This document shows positions 26,414 through 35,181 of a stretch of DNA of 64,000 bases, one piece after another. The stretch lies in the NCBI RefSeq assembly GCF_030915385.1, contig NZ_CP133268.1:3942001-4006000 (forward strand), in the 5' to 3' direction. Origin of the DNA: Neobacillus sp. PS3-12 (GTDB taxonomy: Bacteria; Bacillota; Bacilli; Bacillales; Cytobacillaceae). A program made the position numbers and the translations under genes. Each line of letters opens with the position of its first letter. Position 1 is the stretch's first letter. The notes under the pieces were generated by a model. The model worked only from the letters and a program-made list of their open reading frames with translations. It was not told where the DNA came from and ran no database searches.

Positions 26414-26456
26414 TTGACAGGGTGGGGGTCACAGGTTCAAGCCCTGTACAGGTCAT
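26414..26456 (+). repeat. att-like 43-bp repeat, copy 2
   Basis: Identical over 43 bp to copies 1 and 3. The following ~310 bp (terminators, TGCACAA repeats and integrase tail) also match copy 1 with ~90% identity, so the whole junction was duplicated or laid down by a second related element. Confidence 0.78.
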
Positions 26457-26512
26457 TGGGTGCCAAACCCGCAGAACCCTTCGGAACAGAGGGTTCTTTG
26501 ATAAAAGACTGC

Positions 26513-26534
26513 TTCTTCGGAAGTGGTCTTTTTT
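26513..26534 (+). terminator. UUCG hairpin terminator after att copy 2
   Basis: AAAAGACTGCTTC-TTCG-GAAGTGGTCTTTT forms the same stem and tetraloop as the terminator at 24367. Confidence 0.7.
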
Positions 26535-26654
26535 ATTGTTTTTCCTCTGTATTTTTATACACTGCACAATGACTGCACAAAAATTGCACGAGACGGTCAT
26601 CCTGTCTTACCTAGTCAATACTTCCATCCATTCGTTTTTGTATTTTTTTGTCCA

Positions 26655-27359
26655 TTACGTCCAGAATTGGTTATCGAAGCGATCAGCTGTTTTTCGCTGC
26701 ATTTCTTCATTGGTATGGGAGTAAATATCAAGGGTAATCCCAACTCTTGAATGCCCTAATCGTTCACTGACCACTTTTGGATTTTCACCCATCCGCATTA
26801 ACATCCTTGCGTGTGTATGCCTCAAATTGTGAAATGGAATCTCCGGGACATTGGCTTTTTTCATTAATATTTTATATTTGCGCAGTAGATTGCGCGGTTC
26901 AAGATAACCACCCGTTTTCGATGGGATCACTAAACCCAGCTTATTTTCCTTTTGCTCTTGCTTGTATTTCTTTAAAACATATAGAGCACTGGGAGAGAGA
27001 AAGACATCACGGTTTGAATTAGCAGTTTTGCCATCCTTGATAAACAAACCTTTTGACTTTGTCCGGGTTAACGATTCCTCCACATGGATGACACCTTTTT
27101 CTAAGTCAACGTTTTTCCATCTTAGCGCAAGAATTTCTCCACGGCGCATTACTTTTGATTAATCCCCATTTAACTGCCTTCTGCAAAGATTTAGATATGA
27201 CATCGTGAATTTTGCGAACAGTAGCAGGTGCCATTCCAGTTCTGCTTCTTTTTTCGTGAGAAAGCCGCCACGGTAAACTTGCTTACGTTTCCCTGTGACT
27301 GGGTTTTTTCCGATATCGGTACGAAAAGCCCAAGTTTTTCCGGTTTTGATGACTGACAT
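26655..27359 (-). pseudogene. int: Tyrosine (phage-type) integrase with internal deletions
   Basis: Read from 27359 on the minus strand, the first ~38 residues are the arm-binding domain (KTGKTWAFRTDIGKNPVTGKRKQVYRGGFLTKKEAE). The frame then shifts to APATVRKIHDVISKSLQKAVKWGLIKSN, the end of the core-binding domain. It shifts again into the catalytic domain MRRGEILALRWKNVDL, with R in MRRGE, HNLRHTHA (H-x-x-R), LGHS and the nucleophile tyrosine in LDIYSH. The pieces between are missing, so at least two deletions (near 27240 and 27150) inactivate it. It is transcribed toward att copy 2, the usual geometry for an integrase beside its attachment site. Confidence 0.85.
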
Positions 27360-27389
27360 GATGTGTTTTCCCCCTTAAGCTAATTGTTT

Positions 27390-27793
27390 GTTGGTTTGAT
27401 TTTAATATTTTTGGAAATCCATTGAAGATATTTAAAGTTTCATATTTTTCCTGTATATACTGATCAATACTTACATTAACAGCTATATTAGTCCCTCGAA
27501 CCTTCGCCTTTTCCCAATCGTCCTTTGACACTAAATATTCTTCAAAATCCTTTTGTAATCGACTACTATTAACCCAAATATCACCAGAACGGATATAGTT
27601 TTTGAGTCCTGTTAAGGCAGCTATTTCATAATATTGAAGGTTAATGTTACTTTCATCATCAAAAACATGTTTTTGCCAACTTTCAGGAACAAAATTTAAA
27701 GGTGAACCGTCAGGGATTGGCGTTTGGTAGCAGCCTTTGTGGATACCTGCCGGATTAATAAAAGAACATCCGCAGAAATAATTTCTACTTGTT
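27390..27793 (-). pseudogene. Tn3-family transposase fragment
   Basis: About 115 codons on the minus strand read FVPESWQKHVFD, YYEIAALTGLKNYIRSGDIW and VNSSRLQKDFEEYLVSKDDW. This is the conserved block of Tn3-family transposases just before the catalytic DDE domain (LRSGDIWV, then S..Y..F..YL). No start is visible, and the frame breaks near 27390, where the integrase remnant begins. It is therefore an internal fragment. The segment upstream (GCSFINPAGIHKGCYQTPIPDG) may not be part of the transposase. Confidence 0.75.
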
Positions 27794-27857
27794 ACTTTTT
27801 AGATAACCAAATTTGGGAAACAATCGAATAATTTCCAAAGTAAGGGGGAAACTTTAA

Positions 27858-27884
27858 CCAAATAATTTTATAAAAATTATTTGG
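27858..27884. promoter_or_regulatory. Perfect 12-bp inverted repeat before the ger operon
   Basis: CCAAATAATTTT-ATA-AAAATTATTTGG is a 27-bp perfect palindrome ending 13 bp before the start codon of the germination operon. It overlaps or adjoins the ribosome binding site, so it could be an operator for a dimeric regulator or a translational hairpin. Confidence 0.5.
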
Positions 27885-27897
27885 TAAGGGGAATAGT

Positions 27898-29492
27898 ATG
27901 ATGAAAAAAGTTCGTAAGACGAGGCCTTTAAAAAGAGCCATCCAGGAATTAGAGAGTACCAGCATACTACCCCAGAATGCTCAAAATGAGGTACTCGTAC
28001 CGGATATATCCGTAAATGAACAAGTCTTAAAACAAGTTTTTGAAAATTGTTCTGACATTATCTTTCGTCCGATTCTGATTCATAGGAAAACGAAAATTCT
28101 TTTGATTTACATAGATGGATTAGTGGATACAAAAATAATAGAACAGGTGTTTTTGAAACCGATGTTGTTTGAAGACATGGCTAATGGATTAGATAATTTT
28201 GGTTCAACAGGGGAAATCATCCAAGATCGGCTTATCGCTTTTGCTCAAGTAAAAGTGGTTTCAAATATGCGTGAGGTGATAAACGGGGTATTGAAAGCGA
28301 ATATTGCCGTTCTAACAGATGGGAATGATCAGGGGCTAGTTGCTGATTTAAAAGGGTTTGAAAAACGCAGCATTGAAGAACCCAGTGCGGAAGTTTCTGT
28401 TCGGGGTCCCGGGAAGGATTTACGGAAACACTCAGGGTCAATACGAGTCTTGTGCGCCGCAGAATTCGGAGCCCGAGACTAAAAATGGAACCCTATACGA
28501 TTGGGGAATTAACGCAGACGGATATAGCCATTACCTATATTGAGGGGATTGCTCCAAATTCAGTTTTGGAAGAAGTTCGCAAAAGGGTTCAGCGAATTCA
28601 AATTGATGGGGTTTTAGATTCAGCTTTCATTGAAGAGTTTATCGAGGATCTTCCTTTTTCTCCCTTTCCTCAAGTTCAGAATACCGAGCGTCCGGATGTT
28701 GTGTGTGCAAGCCTATTAGAGGGAAAAGTCGCCATATTAGTGGATAACACCCCTTTTGTTCTGATCGTTCCTATGACGTTCTGGGCAGGAGTACAAGCAG
28801 CAGAGGATTATTATGAACGATCCATCTACGCAACCTTTGTTCGATGGATACGTTTTGTATTAATAAATATCTCATTAGTTCTCCCATCTCTTTACGTTGC
28901 GATTACAACCTATCATCCGCAATTAATCCCGACAACGTTGCTCATCAGCATTGCGGCAGCACGGGAAGGAGTTCCTTTCCCTGCGCTCGTAGAAGCGTTA
29001 ATGATGGAATTTTTGTTTGAAGGATTAAGGGAAGCGGGCATTCGTTTGCCAAAACCGATTGGATCTGCGGTCAGTATCGTAGGAGCGCTTGTCATTGGAC
29101 AAGCTGCCGTGCAGGCCGGAATTATTTCGGCTCCTATGGTCATTATTGTCGCAACCACCGGAATTGCGTCGTTTTCTTTTCCGCGATACAACATGGGAAC
29201 AGCCTATCGGATGCTGCGATTCCCGATGCTGCTATTGGCTGGCATTGTGGGGTTGTTTGGAATTGCATGTGGAATCCTTACTATGATCATACATCTCAGT
29301 AACATACGCTCCTTTGGTATTCCATATCTAAGTCCAGTTGCCCCTCAGATTCCTCGTGAACTGAAGGATGTATTGATTCGGGCACCTCGATGGAACATGA
29401 CCCATCGTCCCTCGCTAATATCAGGGAAAGAGAAAATACGCACACCAGTCGGTCGACAACCCGGCCCGAAACGAGGGGAGCAGACAGAATGA
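27898..29492 (+). pseudogene. gerKA: Spore germinant receptor A subunit, frameshifted
   Basis: The gene belongs to the GerA/SpoVAF family, the A subunit of an inner-membrane germinant receptor. The first frame (27898-28482) carries the N-terminal soluble domain. The second (from ~28408) restores the family sequence ETLRVNTSLVRRRIRSPRLKME, TYIEGIAP, the membrane helices and the C-terminal tail. The expected motif RGPREGFTETLR is broken at 28408-28410, where CCCC appears to have become CCC. One added base would give a ~530-residue intact protein. It starts after GGTAAGGGGAATAGT. It overlaps gerC by 4 bp. This is either a real frameshift or a homopolymer error; gerB of the same operon has the same kind of lesion. 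Confidence 0.88.
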
Positions 29493-30667
29493 TCCGACAC
29501 AAGTCGTTTTGTCTTATCCTGGTCTTTTCTTTATTTTTCTTAACAGGCTGCTGGGACCGCATGGAATTAAACGATCTTGCAATTGAATTGGGATGGGGAC
29601 TTGATCAAGCGAAGAAAAACAAGGTCCAAATCAGTGCTCAATTTATCATCCCTTCGAAAATTGGATTAGGGCAGACCGGAAGAAGTGGATCAGGAAAGAC
29701 TGTTTTTATAGAATCAGGAACTGGAAAGGATACTCTTTCAGCTGTAGAGAATATGCAGAAAAAATTATCAAGAGAAGTTTTTAGAGGGCATCGGCGTGTT
29801 ATCGTAATTGGAGAAAAGTTGGCGAGGCGAGGTCTCGCTTCCATTTTAGATACGTATAGCCGCGATCCTGATATTCGATTACGAACAGATATGCTTATCG
29901 TAAAGGGGAGCACAGCGAAGGATTTTCTTGAAGCATCCTATCCTTTAGAAGATATCCCGGCGCTCGGGGCACTGAAAGAACACAACCAAGTGGGGGGGCT
30001 GGGAGATACATCTTTATTAAATTTTATTATTGCCTCCATGAGTGAAGGAATCACTCCAGTCTTGCCCGTTATTGAACTGATCCCTAGTTCTAAAAAACAA
30101 GAACGAAAGAGTATCAAAGGATTTCAAATGGCAGGTCTTGCGATTTTTAACAAAGACCTTAAATTGATTGGGACCTTAAATATAAATGAAAGTAAAAACT
30201 ATCTTTGGCTGATCAATCGCTTAACCAAACAGTCCATTACGGTAGATGTGCCACAAGGCAATGGAATTGCCAGTTTATCATTATTAAAAATGAACAGCAA
30301 AATCAAACCCATTATTCAAGGTAAAACCGTCAAGTGTAACATTGTTCTTTCTGGTGTAGGATCTATCCGGGAGAACAATACAAATTTAGATCTTACACAA
30401 TCGAAAAGCCTCACTCGTTTACAACATATATTGGAAAAAAAGGCCGAAAAACAAGCTCTTCAAACGATTGGAAAGGTTCAAAAACAATATGGAACCGATA
30501 TCTTTGGCTTTGGAGAGGTCATTCATCAAAAATATCCATCCCAATGGAAGGGGCTAAAGAAAAACTGGGCCAGCCATTTCCGAAAGGCAGAGGTCTCGGT
30601 CCAAGCAAACCTGACCATTCGTCGGGTAGGTCTGACCGGACCATCGTTACAGCTCAAGAAAAATTAA
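29489..30667 (+). CDS. gerKC: Spore germinant receptor C subunit (lipoprotein)
   Basis: The protein has 392 residues from the ATG that overlaps the A-subunit stop (ATGA), preceded by GAGGGGAG. GerC-type proteins are lipoproteins on the outer face of the spore inner membrane. The signal peptide ends in a lipobox: LIFSLFF-like core, LTGC, then WDRMELND, the hallmark CWD/NR(E)L start of the family. The remainder matches the Ger(x)C domain (GWGLDQ, VVVIGEKLARRGL-like segment, RRVIVIGEK). The order A-C-B is that of B. subtilis gerK. The frame is intact, unlike its two partners. Confidence 0.92.
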   Translation: MIRHKSFCLILVFSLFFLTGCWDRMELNDLAIELGWGLDQAKKNKVQISAQFIIPSKIGLGQTGRSGSGKTVFIESGTGKDTLSAVENMQKKLSREVFRGHRRVIVIGEKLARRGLASILDTYSRDPDIRLRTDMLIVKGSTAKDFLEASYPLEDIPALGALKEHNQVGGLGDTSLLNFIIASMSEGITPVLPVIELIPSSKKQERKSIKGFQMAGLAIFNKDLKLIGTLNINESKNYLWLINRLTKQSITVDVPQGNGIASLSLLKMNSKIKPIIQGKTVKCNIVLSGVGSIRENNTNLDLTQSKSLTRLQHILEKKAEKQALQTIGKVQKQYGTDIFGFGEVIHQKYPSQWKGLKKNWASHFRKAEVSVQANLTIRRVGLTGPSLQLKKN

Positions 30668-30690
30668 ACGAATAAGGAGATATGAGGATT

Positions 30691-31799
30691 GTGGCAAAAT
30701 CAATGAAAATCTCTGGGTCACAAATTTTTTGGATGATGTATACATTTGAAGTGGGAAATTCTATTCTTCTTACCCTATCATCTACGATCCGTGCTGCCAA
30801 ACAAGATGCATGGATCTCGATGATGGTTGCGGGGACGGTTGGAGTTGCCATTACTTTTTTGGCAACCACACTCAGTAAGCTGTACCCGAAACAAACCATG
30901 ATTGAATTTAGTCAAACGATTCTCGGTAAATGGCTTGGAAAGCTGCTCATGATTCCTTTTCTCCTTTATTGGTACCCATCAATGGGGGTAATCGTTCGTG
31001 AATTTGGTGATTTCATTATTACTGCATTGTTTCATAAAACCCCTATATGGATCATTGTATTGATGACCATTTTACTGCTTATTTTTATCATCTACCAAGG
31101 CGGGATAGAAGGCATAGGGCGTTTAAGTGAAATCGTTGGTCCAATGGTGCTTTTGATGATCGTAGTCTTAATCAGTTTAAATTTGGGCAATATGAATTGG
31201 CATTATATGCTGCCTGTTTATCAAGATACCGGATGGCTGCCAATCCTTAAAGGTTCTTATACCCCCATGGCCTCCTTTTTTGGTGAATCTGTCATGATGA
31301 CCATGTTTGTCTTTTTTATGGATAAACCGGAACAAGCATCATCACAGGCGATGTGGGGAATAGGGGTGGCCGTTTTCATGGTGACCATCGGAACATTGGC
31401 GGTAATTTTCACATTCGGCCGGTTCTGCCTTCAAGACTTTTGTTTCCGTTTTACGATATGAGCCGATTCATCTCCGTCATGGAATTCATTCAAAATGTGG
31501 ATATTCTGATTGTCATTATTTGGTTTTTTAGTATCTTTATTAAGCTGTCGCTATATATGTTTCTTGCTTGTTATGGAACGGCTCAATGGTTTAACTTAAA
31601 GGATTGGCGCAAGGTTGTGTGGTTTCTTTCTCCTATTGTGTTTATTTTGGCAGTGTCGATTAAAAATATCCAAATATTCTCCCAGTATTATGACAAGTTT
31701 TTCTTGCTGCCATTTGTATTCCCCGTTAACATGATTGGGATTCCCTTGCTATTGTTGGTTGTTGGCGTGATTCGAAGAAAATATGCCTATACCCAATAA
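30691..31799 (+). pseudogene. gerKB: Spore germination permease (B subunit), frameshifted
   Basis: The gene is a GerB-type amino-acid/polyamine/organocation permease homologue with ~10 membrane helices. A GTG at 30691, ten bases after AAGGAG, fits the family start (AKSMKISGSQIFWMMYTFEVG); ATG 30682 is too close to the site. The first frame ends at 31461. The second resumes as VLPSRLLFPFYDMSRFISVMEFIQN and runs to 31799. The break falls at GGCCGG (31417-31422), where GGCCCGG would give the expected TFGPVLP. With one added C the protein would be ~370 residues, normal for GerB. See the A subunit for the parallel lesion. Confidence 0.88.
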
Positions 31800-31944
31800 G
31801 GGTTCTACCATTCTTTCAAACATTCTGGCTATAGAATTGATGCCTCTTATAGTGTTTATGGAAAGGGTCCGTAACTATTTCAAGGATTGCAGATTGGAAT
31901 ACACTTTATGGAAATACGATGGATTTAAGCGGCACTTTTTTCCG

Positions 31945-32466
31945 TTCAAATACCAAAGCGCCTATGAAATTATCGGGCCTGTCATGGTTGGGCCATCTAG
32001 CTCTCATACCGCGGAGGCTGTCCGCATCGGTAATATTGCACACCAGTTGTTAAACGAAAAACCATTATATGTAAGGTTTTCGTTAATGGGGTCCTTCGCC
32101 GAAACCTATCAAGGCCATGGGACAGACCTGGCGCTAATAGCCGGTGTGATGGGGCTTTCGACCATGGATGATTGTTGCCGTAATCTTTTCTCCGATATCA
32201 GGGATAGACTGGATCTTAATGTTGTGGATAAATTTTATTTCTATTTGGGATTAGCTTGCGGGAATATTGCAAATATCTTAAACCCCAACACAATTGTTAT
32301 TGGTGGAGGAGTATCAGCCGCTGGAGAAATGCTGATCAATGGAGTACAGGAATACTTTAATAAGTTTGCATTTCCTCAAGTAAGAACAAGTACGAAAATT
32401 AAACTGGTACAGTTAAGAAATGATGCCGGGGTAATTGGAGCGGCATCGTTAGATAAACACTCATGA
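31945..32466 (+). pseudogene. In-frame fusion remnant: serine dehydratase beta / ROK glucokinase
   Basis: The open frame joins two unrelated gene fragments. The first ~75 residues (YQSAYEIIGPVMVGPSSSHTAE...MGSFAETYQGHGTDLALIAG) are the N-terminus of the L-serine dehydratase beta subunit (SdaAB). After MGLSTMDD (~32172) the chain becomes the C-terminal third of a ROK-family glucokinase (YLGLACGNIANILNP, TIVIGGGVSAAGE, RNDAGVIGAASL). Neither part keeps a catalytic domain: the glucokinase lacks its ATP-binding start and HxCxxGxxGC zinc motif. The frame is open upstream to 31783, without a family match. A deletion that joined the two genes is the simplest explanation. Confidence 0.85.
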
Positions 32467-32757
32467 TAATGTATTTTAGATAAATAATAGAATAATAAAT
32501 AAATTTAGAAATTTTAAAATTGTTATTGAGAAAAAGAATTAGCTTTGCTAGAATTAAAAAAGTATCGGAGAAGTTTTTTGCTCAAGTGGGACATAAAATG
32601 TCATATGTGGTCAAAAAAAGTCCATCGGTATGTAATTCGCAAAAGTATCGGATCGATGACAAAGGAAAAAGTGACAGTTTCAAACATTCAAGGGCAATAA
32701 AACAAATAGTAAATTACATAGCGAAAAAGATATTTTACTTTAAAAGAGGTGGTGTAA
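32467..32757. other. Spacer with a degenerate copy of the 37-bp palindrome element
   Basis: The sequence around 32530-32625 (GCTTTGCTAGAATTAAAAAAG, then GGGACATAAAATGTC...GTCC) resembles the repeat at 53025-53115. A frame of 87 codons opens here, but it overlaps the repeat and has no ribosome binding site, so I do not call it a gene. Confidence 0.5.
32588..32623. repeat. Palindromic repeat element, degenerate copy
   Basis: GGGACATAAAATGTC, seven bases, then a decayed right arm ending AGTCC. The upstream flank (~50 bp) also resembles that of the copy at 53079. Confidence 0.5.
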
Positions 32758-32949
32758 TTGAAATCAAAAGAAGAAATCCTTGAGGATTTAAAAAAAGAAT
32801 TGCTTAGAATTGGTTCAACGAACCAAGTTCAGTATGATTTGTTAAGAAGAAAAGGCCAAGTTTTAAGTACGACTATTTGCCGCAGGTTAAAACTAAGTTG
32901 GGTTGAAGCTGTTGAACGGACAGGTTTAAAGCGCAATAAAACAAGTTGA
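32758..32949 (+). CDS. Small hypothetical protein, possibly DNA-binding
   Basis: The protein has 63 residues from a TTG start after AGAGGTGGTGTAA. It is basic, with helical segments [16 protein letters not shown] and [20 protein letters not shown] that could form a helix-turn-helix like those found beside HNH endonuclease domains. It sits alone between a fusion pseudogene and fba. No family is assigned with confidence. Confidence 0.5.
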   Translation: MKSKEEILEDLKKELLRIGSTNQVQYDLLRRKGQVLSTTICRRLKLSWVEAVERTGLKRNKTS

Positions 32950-33010
32950 TTTTAAGAATATCCACATTTTAATTACTTTATATAAATCAGAATTTAGGAG
33001 GATTCATGAT

Positions 33011-33871
33011 ATGACGTTAGTTTCAATGAAAGAGATGTTAGACAAAGCTTTAAAGGAAAGTTATGCGGTTGGGCAATTCAATATCAATAACCTTGAATGG
33101 ACTCAAGCGATTCTAGCAGCTGCTGAGGAAGAAAAAGCACCTGTGATTCTTGGGGTTTCTGAAGGTGCAGCACGTCATATGGGCGGTTTTTCCGTAGTAA
33201 CTGCAATGGTAAAAGCACTAATTGCAGAAATGAATATTATAGTTCCAGTAGCGATTCATTTGGACCATGGCTCCAGCGTTGAAAAATGTAAAGCAGCCAT
33301 TGATGCTGGATTTACTTCAGTGATGATCGACGCTTCCCATCATACATTTGAAGAAAACGTGAAAGTAACACAGCAAGTAGTGGAATATGCACATGAACGC
33401 GGCATCTCTGTAGAAGCTGAATTGGGAACAGTTGGCGGACAAGAAGACGATGTGATTGCCGATGGTGTTATTTATGCAGACCCGAAAGAATGTAAGGAGC
33501 TTGTTAGACGTACAGGTATTGATTGCTTGGCACCAGCATTAGGCTCTGTTCATGGTCCATACAAAGGGGAGCCAAATTTAGGCTTTAAGGAAATGGAAGA
33601 GATTTGTAAAACCATTGAACTTCCGTTAGTTTTACATGGAGGTACCGGTATTCCTACTGATCAAATCAAAAAATCCATCTCATTAGGAACAGCAAAGATA
33701 AATGTAAATACAGAAAATCAAATCGCCTTTACAAATACTGTTCGAGAGGTATTAAATACAAATTCCGACGTATATGATCCAAGGAAATATATAGGTCCAG
33801 GACGTGAAGCGATTAAAGAAACTGTTATTGGGAAAATACGAGAGTTTGGTTCATCGGGTAAAGCGCTCTGA
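33011..33871 (+). CDS. fba: Class II fructose-1,6-bisphosphate aldolase
   Basis: The protein has 286 residues from ATG 33011 after TAGGAGG. It catalyses reversible cleavage of fructose-1,6-bisphosphate to glyceraldehyde-3-phosphate and dihydroxyacetone phosphate, using zinc. The zinc and active-site motifs are visible: HLDHG (~82-86), EAELGTVGG (~132), [11 protein letters not shown] (~178) and VLHGGTGIP (~208). The last residues, [13 protein letters not shown], are typical of the FbaA/IolJ/TagD-like subfamily. Because a chromosomal fba usually sits elsewhere, and this copy lies between att-like repeats 2 and 3, it may be an accessory aldolase. The substrate could be another phospho-sugar. A terminator follows at once. 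Confidence 0.92.
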   Translation: MTLVSMKEMLDKALKESYAVGQFNINNLEWTQAILAAAEEEKAPVILGVSEGAARHMGGFSVVTAMVKALIAEMNIIVPVAIHLDHGSSVEKCKAAIDAGFTSVMIDASHHTFEENVKVTQQVVEYAHERGISVEAELGTVGGQEDDVIADGVIYADPKECKELVRRTGIDCLAPALGSVHGPYKGEPNLGFKEMEEICKTIELPLVLHGGTGIPTDQIKKSISLGTAKINVNTENQIAFTNTVREVLNTNSDVYDPRKYIGPGREAIKETVIGKIREFGSSGKAL

Positions 33872-33877
33872 AAAACT

Positions 33878-33905
33878 GCTTCCTCCTCTTGAGGAAGCTT
33901 TTTGT
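33878..33905 (+). terminator. Terminator of fba
   Basis: GCTTCCTC-CTCTT-GAGGAAGC forms an 8-bp perfect stem followed by T5. Confidence 0.85.
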
Positions 33906-33987
33906 ATTCGCCCACTATTTTTTTATAAACTATCATCTTAAATATAGTAAATTAATAAGAAATATTATAGGAAGGAAACAAACTAGA

Positions 33988-34812
33988 ATGACATATAAAA
34001 TGATTGTCCTGGATTTAGATGATACCTTGCTGCGTGATGATTTGACAATCTCACTGCGGACAAAGCAATCTCTCATGGAAGCGCAGGAAGCGGGTGTAAA
34101 AGTAGTGCTGGCTTCTGGACGCCCAACAATCGCGATGCTGCCCATTGCCGAAGAACTGTGTTTAAAAGAATACGGCAGCTTCATTCTTTCATTTAACGGA
34201 GGAAAAATTATCAGTTGCCAAACAGGTGATGAATGGTTTAAGTCTACATTGCCAATTGAGACAGTTCATCAATTATACGAAATCAGCCGCCGTGAAAATG
34301 TGTGGATTCATACGTATGTCGGCGAGACAATTATTACGGAAGAATCAAATCAGTTTACAGATATTGAAGGAGTAATAACAAAGCTTGAAATAAAGGTGGT
34401 CGACAGTTTTATCGATACAGTGACAGTGCCTGTTGTCAAGGTATTAATGCTTCAAGAACCTTCGATTCTCGCAAAAGTGGAAAATAAACTACAAAAGGAA
34501 TTTGCAGGAAGCCTAAGTATTATGCGATCAAAACCGTTCTTTTTGGAGTTTACTGAGGCGGGTGTAACAAAGGGAACAAGCTTAAACAGCCTCATTCAAC
34601 GGCTTGGCATTAACCGAGATGAAGTCATTGCGATTGGTGACAGCAATAATGATCTGTCAATGATACAATTTGCAGGTCTTGGGGTTGCAATGGGTAATGC
34701 ATCTGAAGAGATAAAAGCCCAGGCTGATTTTGTAACAGATACCAATATGAATGACGGCGTTGCTAAAGTAGTTGAGGATTTTATCCTAAAAAACGTGCTA
34801 GCAAAGACTTAA
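33988..34812 (+). CDS. HAD superfamily (Cof-type) sugar phosphatase
   Basis: The protein has 274 residues from ATG 33988 after AGGAAGG; an earlier in-frame ATG has no ribosome binding site. The Cof/IIB HAD fold is clear: motif I DLDDTLL (nucleophile D9), motif II VVLASGRP, and motif IV GDSNNDLSMI (~216) with GVAMGNA. Such enzymes dephosphorylate sugar phosphates or other small phosphates; the substrate cannot be told. The final lysine-rich GVAKVVEDFIL is the usual C-terminus. Its position after fba fits sugar-phosphate metabolism, but it has its own spacer after a terminator. Confidence 0.88.
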   Translation: MTYKMIVLDLDDTLLRDDLTISLRTKQSLMEAQEAGVKVVLASGRPTIAMLPIAEELCLKEYGSFILSFNGGKIISCQTGDEWFKSTLPIETVHQLYEISRRENVWIHTYVGETIITEESNQFTDIEGVITKLEIKVVDSFIDTVTVPVVKVLMLQEPSILAKVENKLQKEFAGSLSIMRSKPFFLEFTEAGVTKGTSLNSLIQRLGINRDEVIAIGDSNNDLSMIQFAGLGVAMGNASEEIKAQADFVTDTNMNDGVAKVVEDFILKNVLAKT

Positions 34813-34984
34813 ATGAATACAGACCACTTGCTCACCATCTTGTTAACACATTTGCTAACGTACTTATTTTTTTGAGCTATATTTATTTAACACAGTTTAT
34901 TTTGCCACCCCATAAAGCCTAAATAAGTAAGCATTTATTTACTTATTTATTTAAGTTTAATTAGTTTGATTTTGATTCATAAGA

Positions 34985-35027
34985 TTGACAGGGTGGGGGT
35001 CACAGGTTCAAGCCCTGTACAGGTCAT
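34985..35027 (+). repeat. att-like 43-bp repeat, copy 3
   Basis: Identical over 43 bp to copies 1 and 2, but the following DNA differs: a different terminator, with no integrase tail. Arm-like TGCAC motifs appear about 97 bp downstream, as in the other copies. It marks the right boundary of the scar zone, or the left boundary of one more lost element. Confidence 0.78.
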
Positions 35028-35033
35028 CAAATA

Positions 35034-35080
35034 AAAAAAGCGTCAAACCTTTGGAATGAACAAGGGTTTGACGCTTTTTT
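35034..35080. terminator. Strong terminator after att copy 3
   Basis: AAAAAAAGCGTCAAACC pairs with GGGTTTGACGCTTTTTT, so the hairpin works in both directions. Confidence 0.85.
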
Positions 35081-35181
35081 ATTTCGTTCCTTTTTTGGAC
35101 TCATCCACCTAATCAGGTGAAATTGCACATTTTTTGTACAAATGCTGCACTTTTATTTTTGCATGATTGCGTATATTTTTT

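Larger units (their letters stand above)
34813..35181. other. Spacer holding the third att-like repeat
   Basis: The region contains att copy 3, a strong terminator and TGCAC repeats at ~35122-35155. No gene is seen. Confidence 0.6.

Noticed and set aside
32520-32783. 87-codon basic frame
   Set aside because: It is built on the palindromic repeat element and lacks a ribosome binding site.
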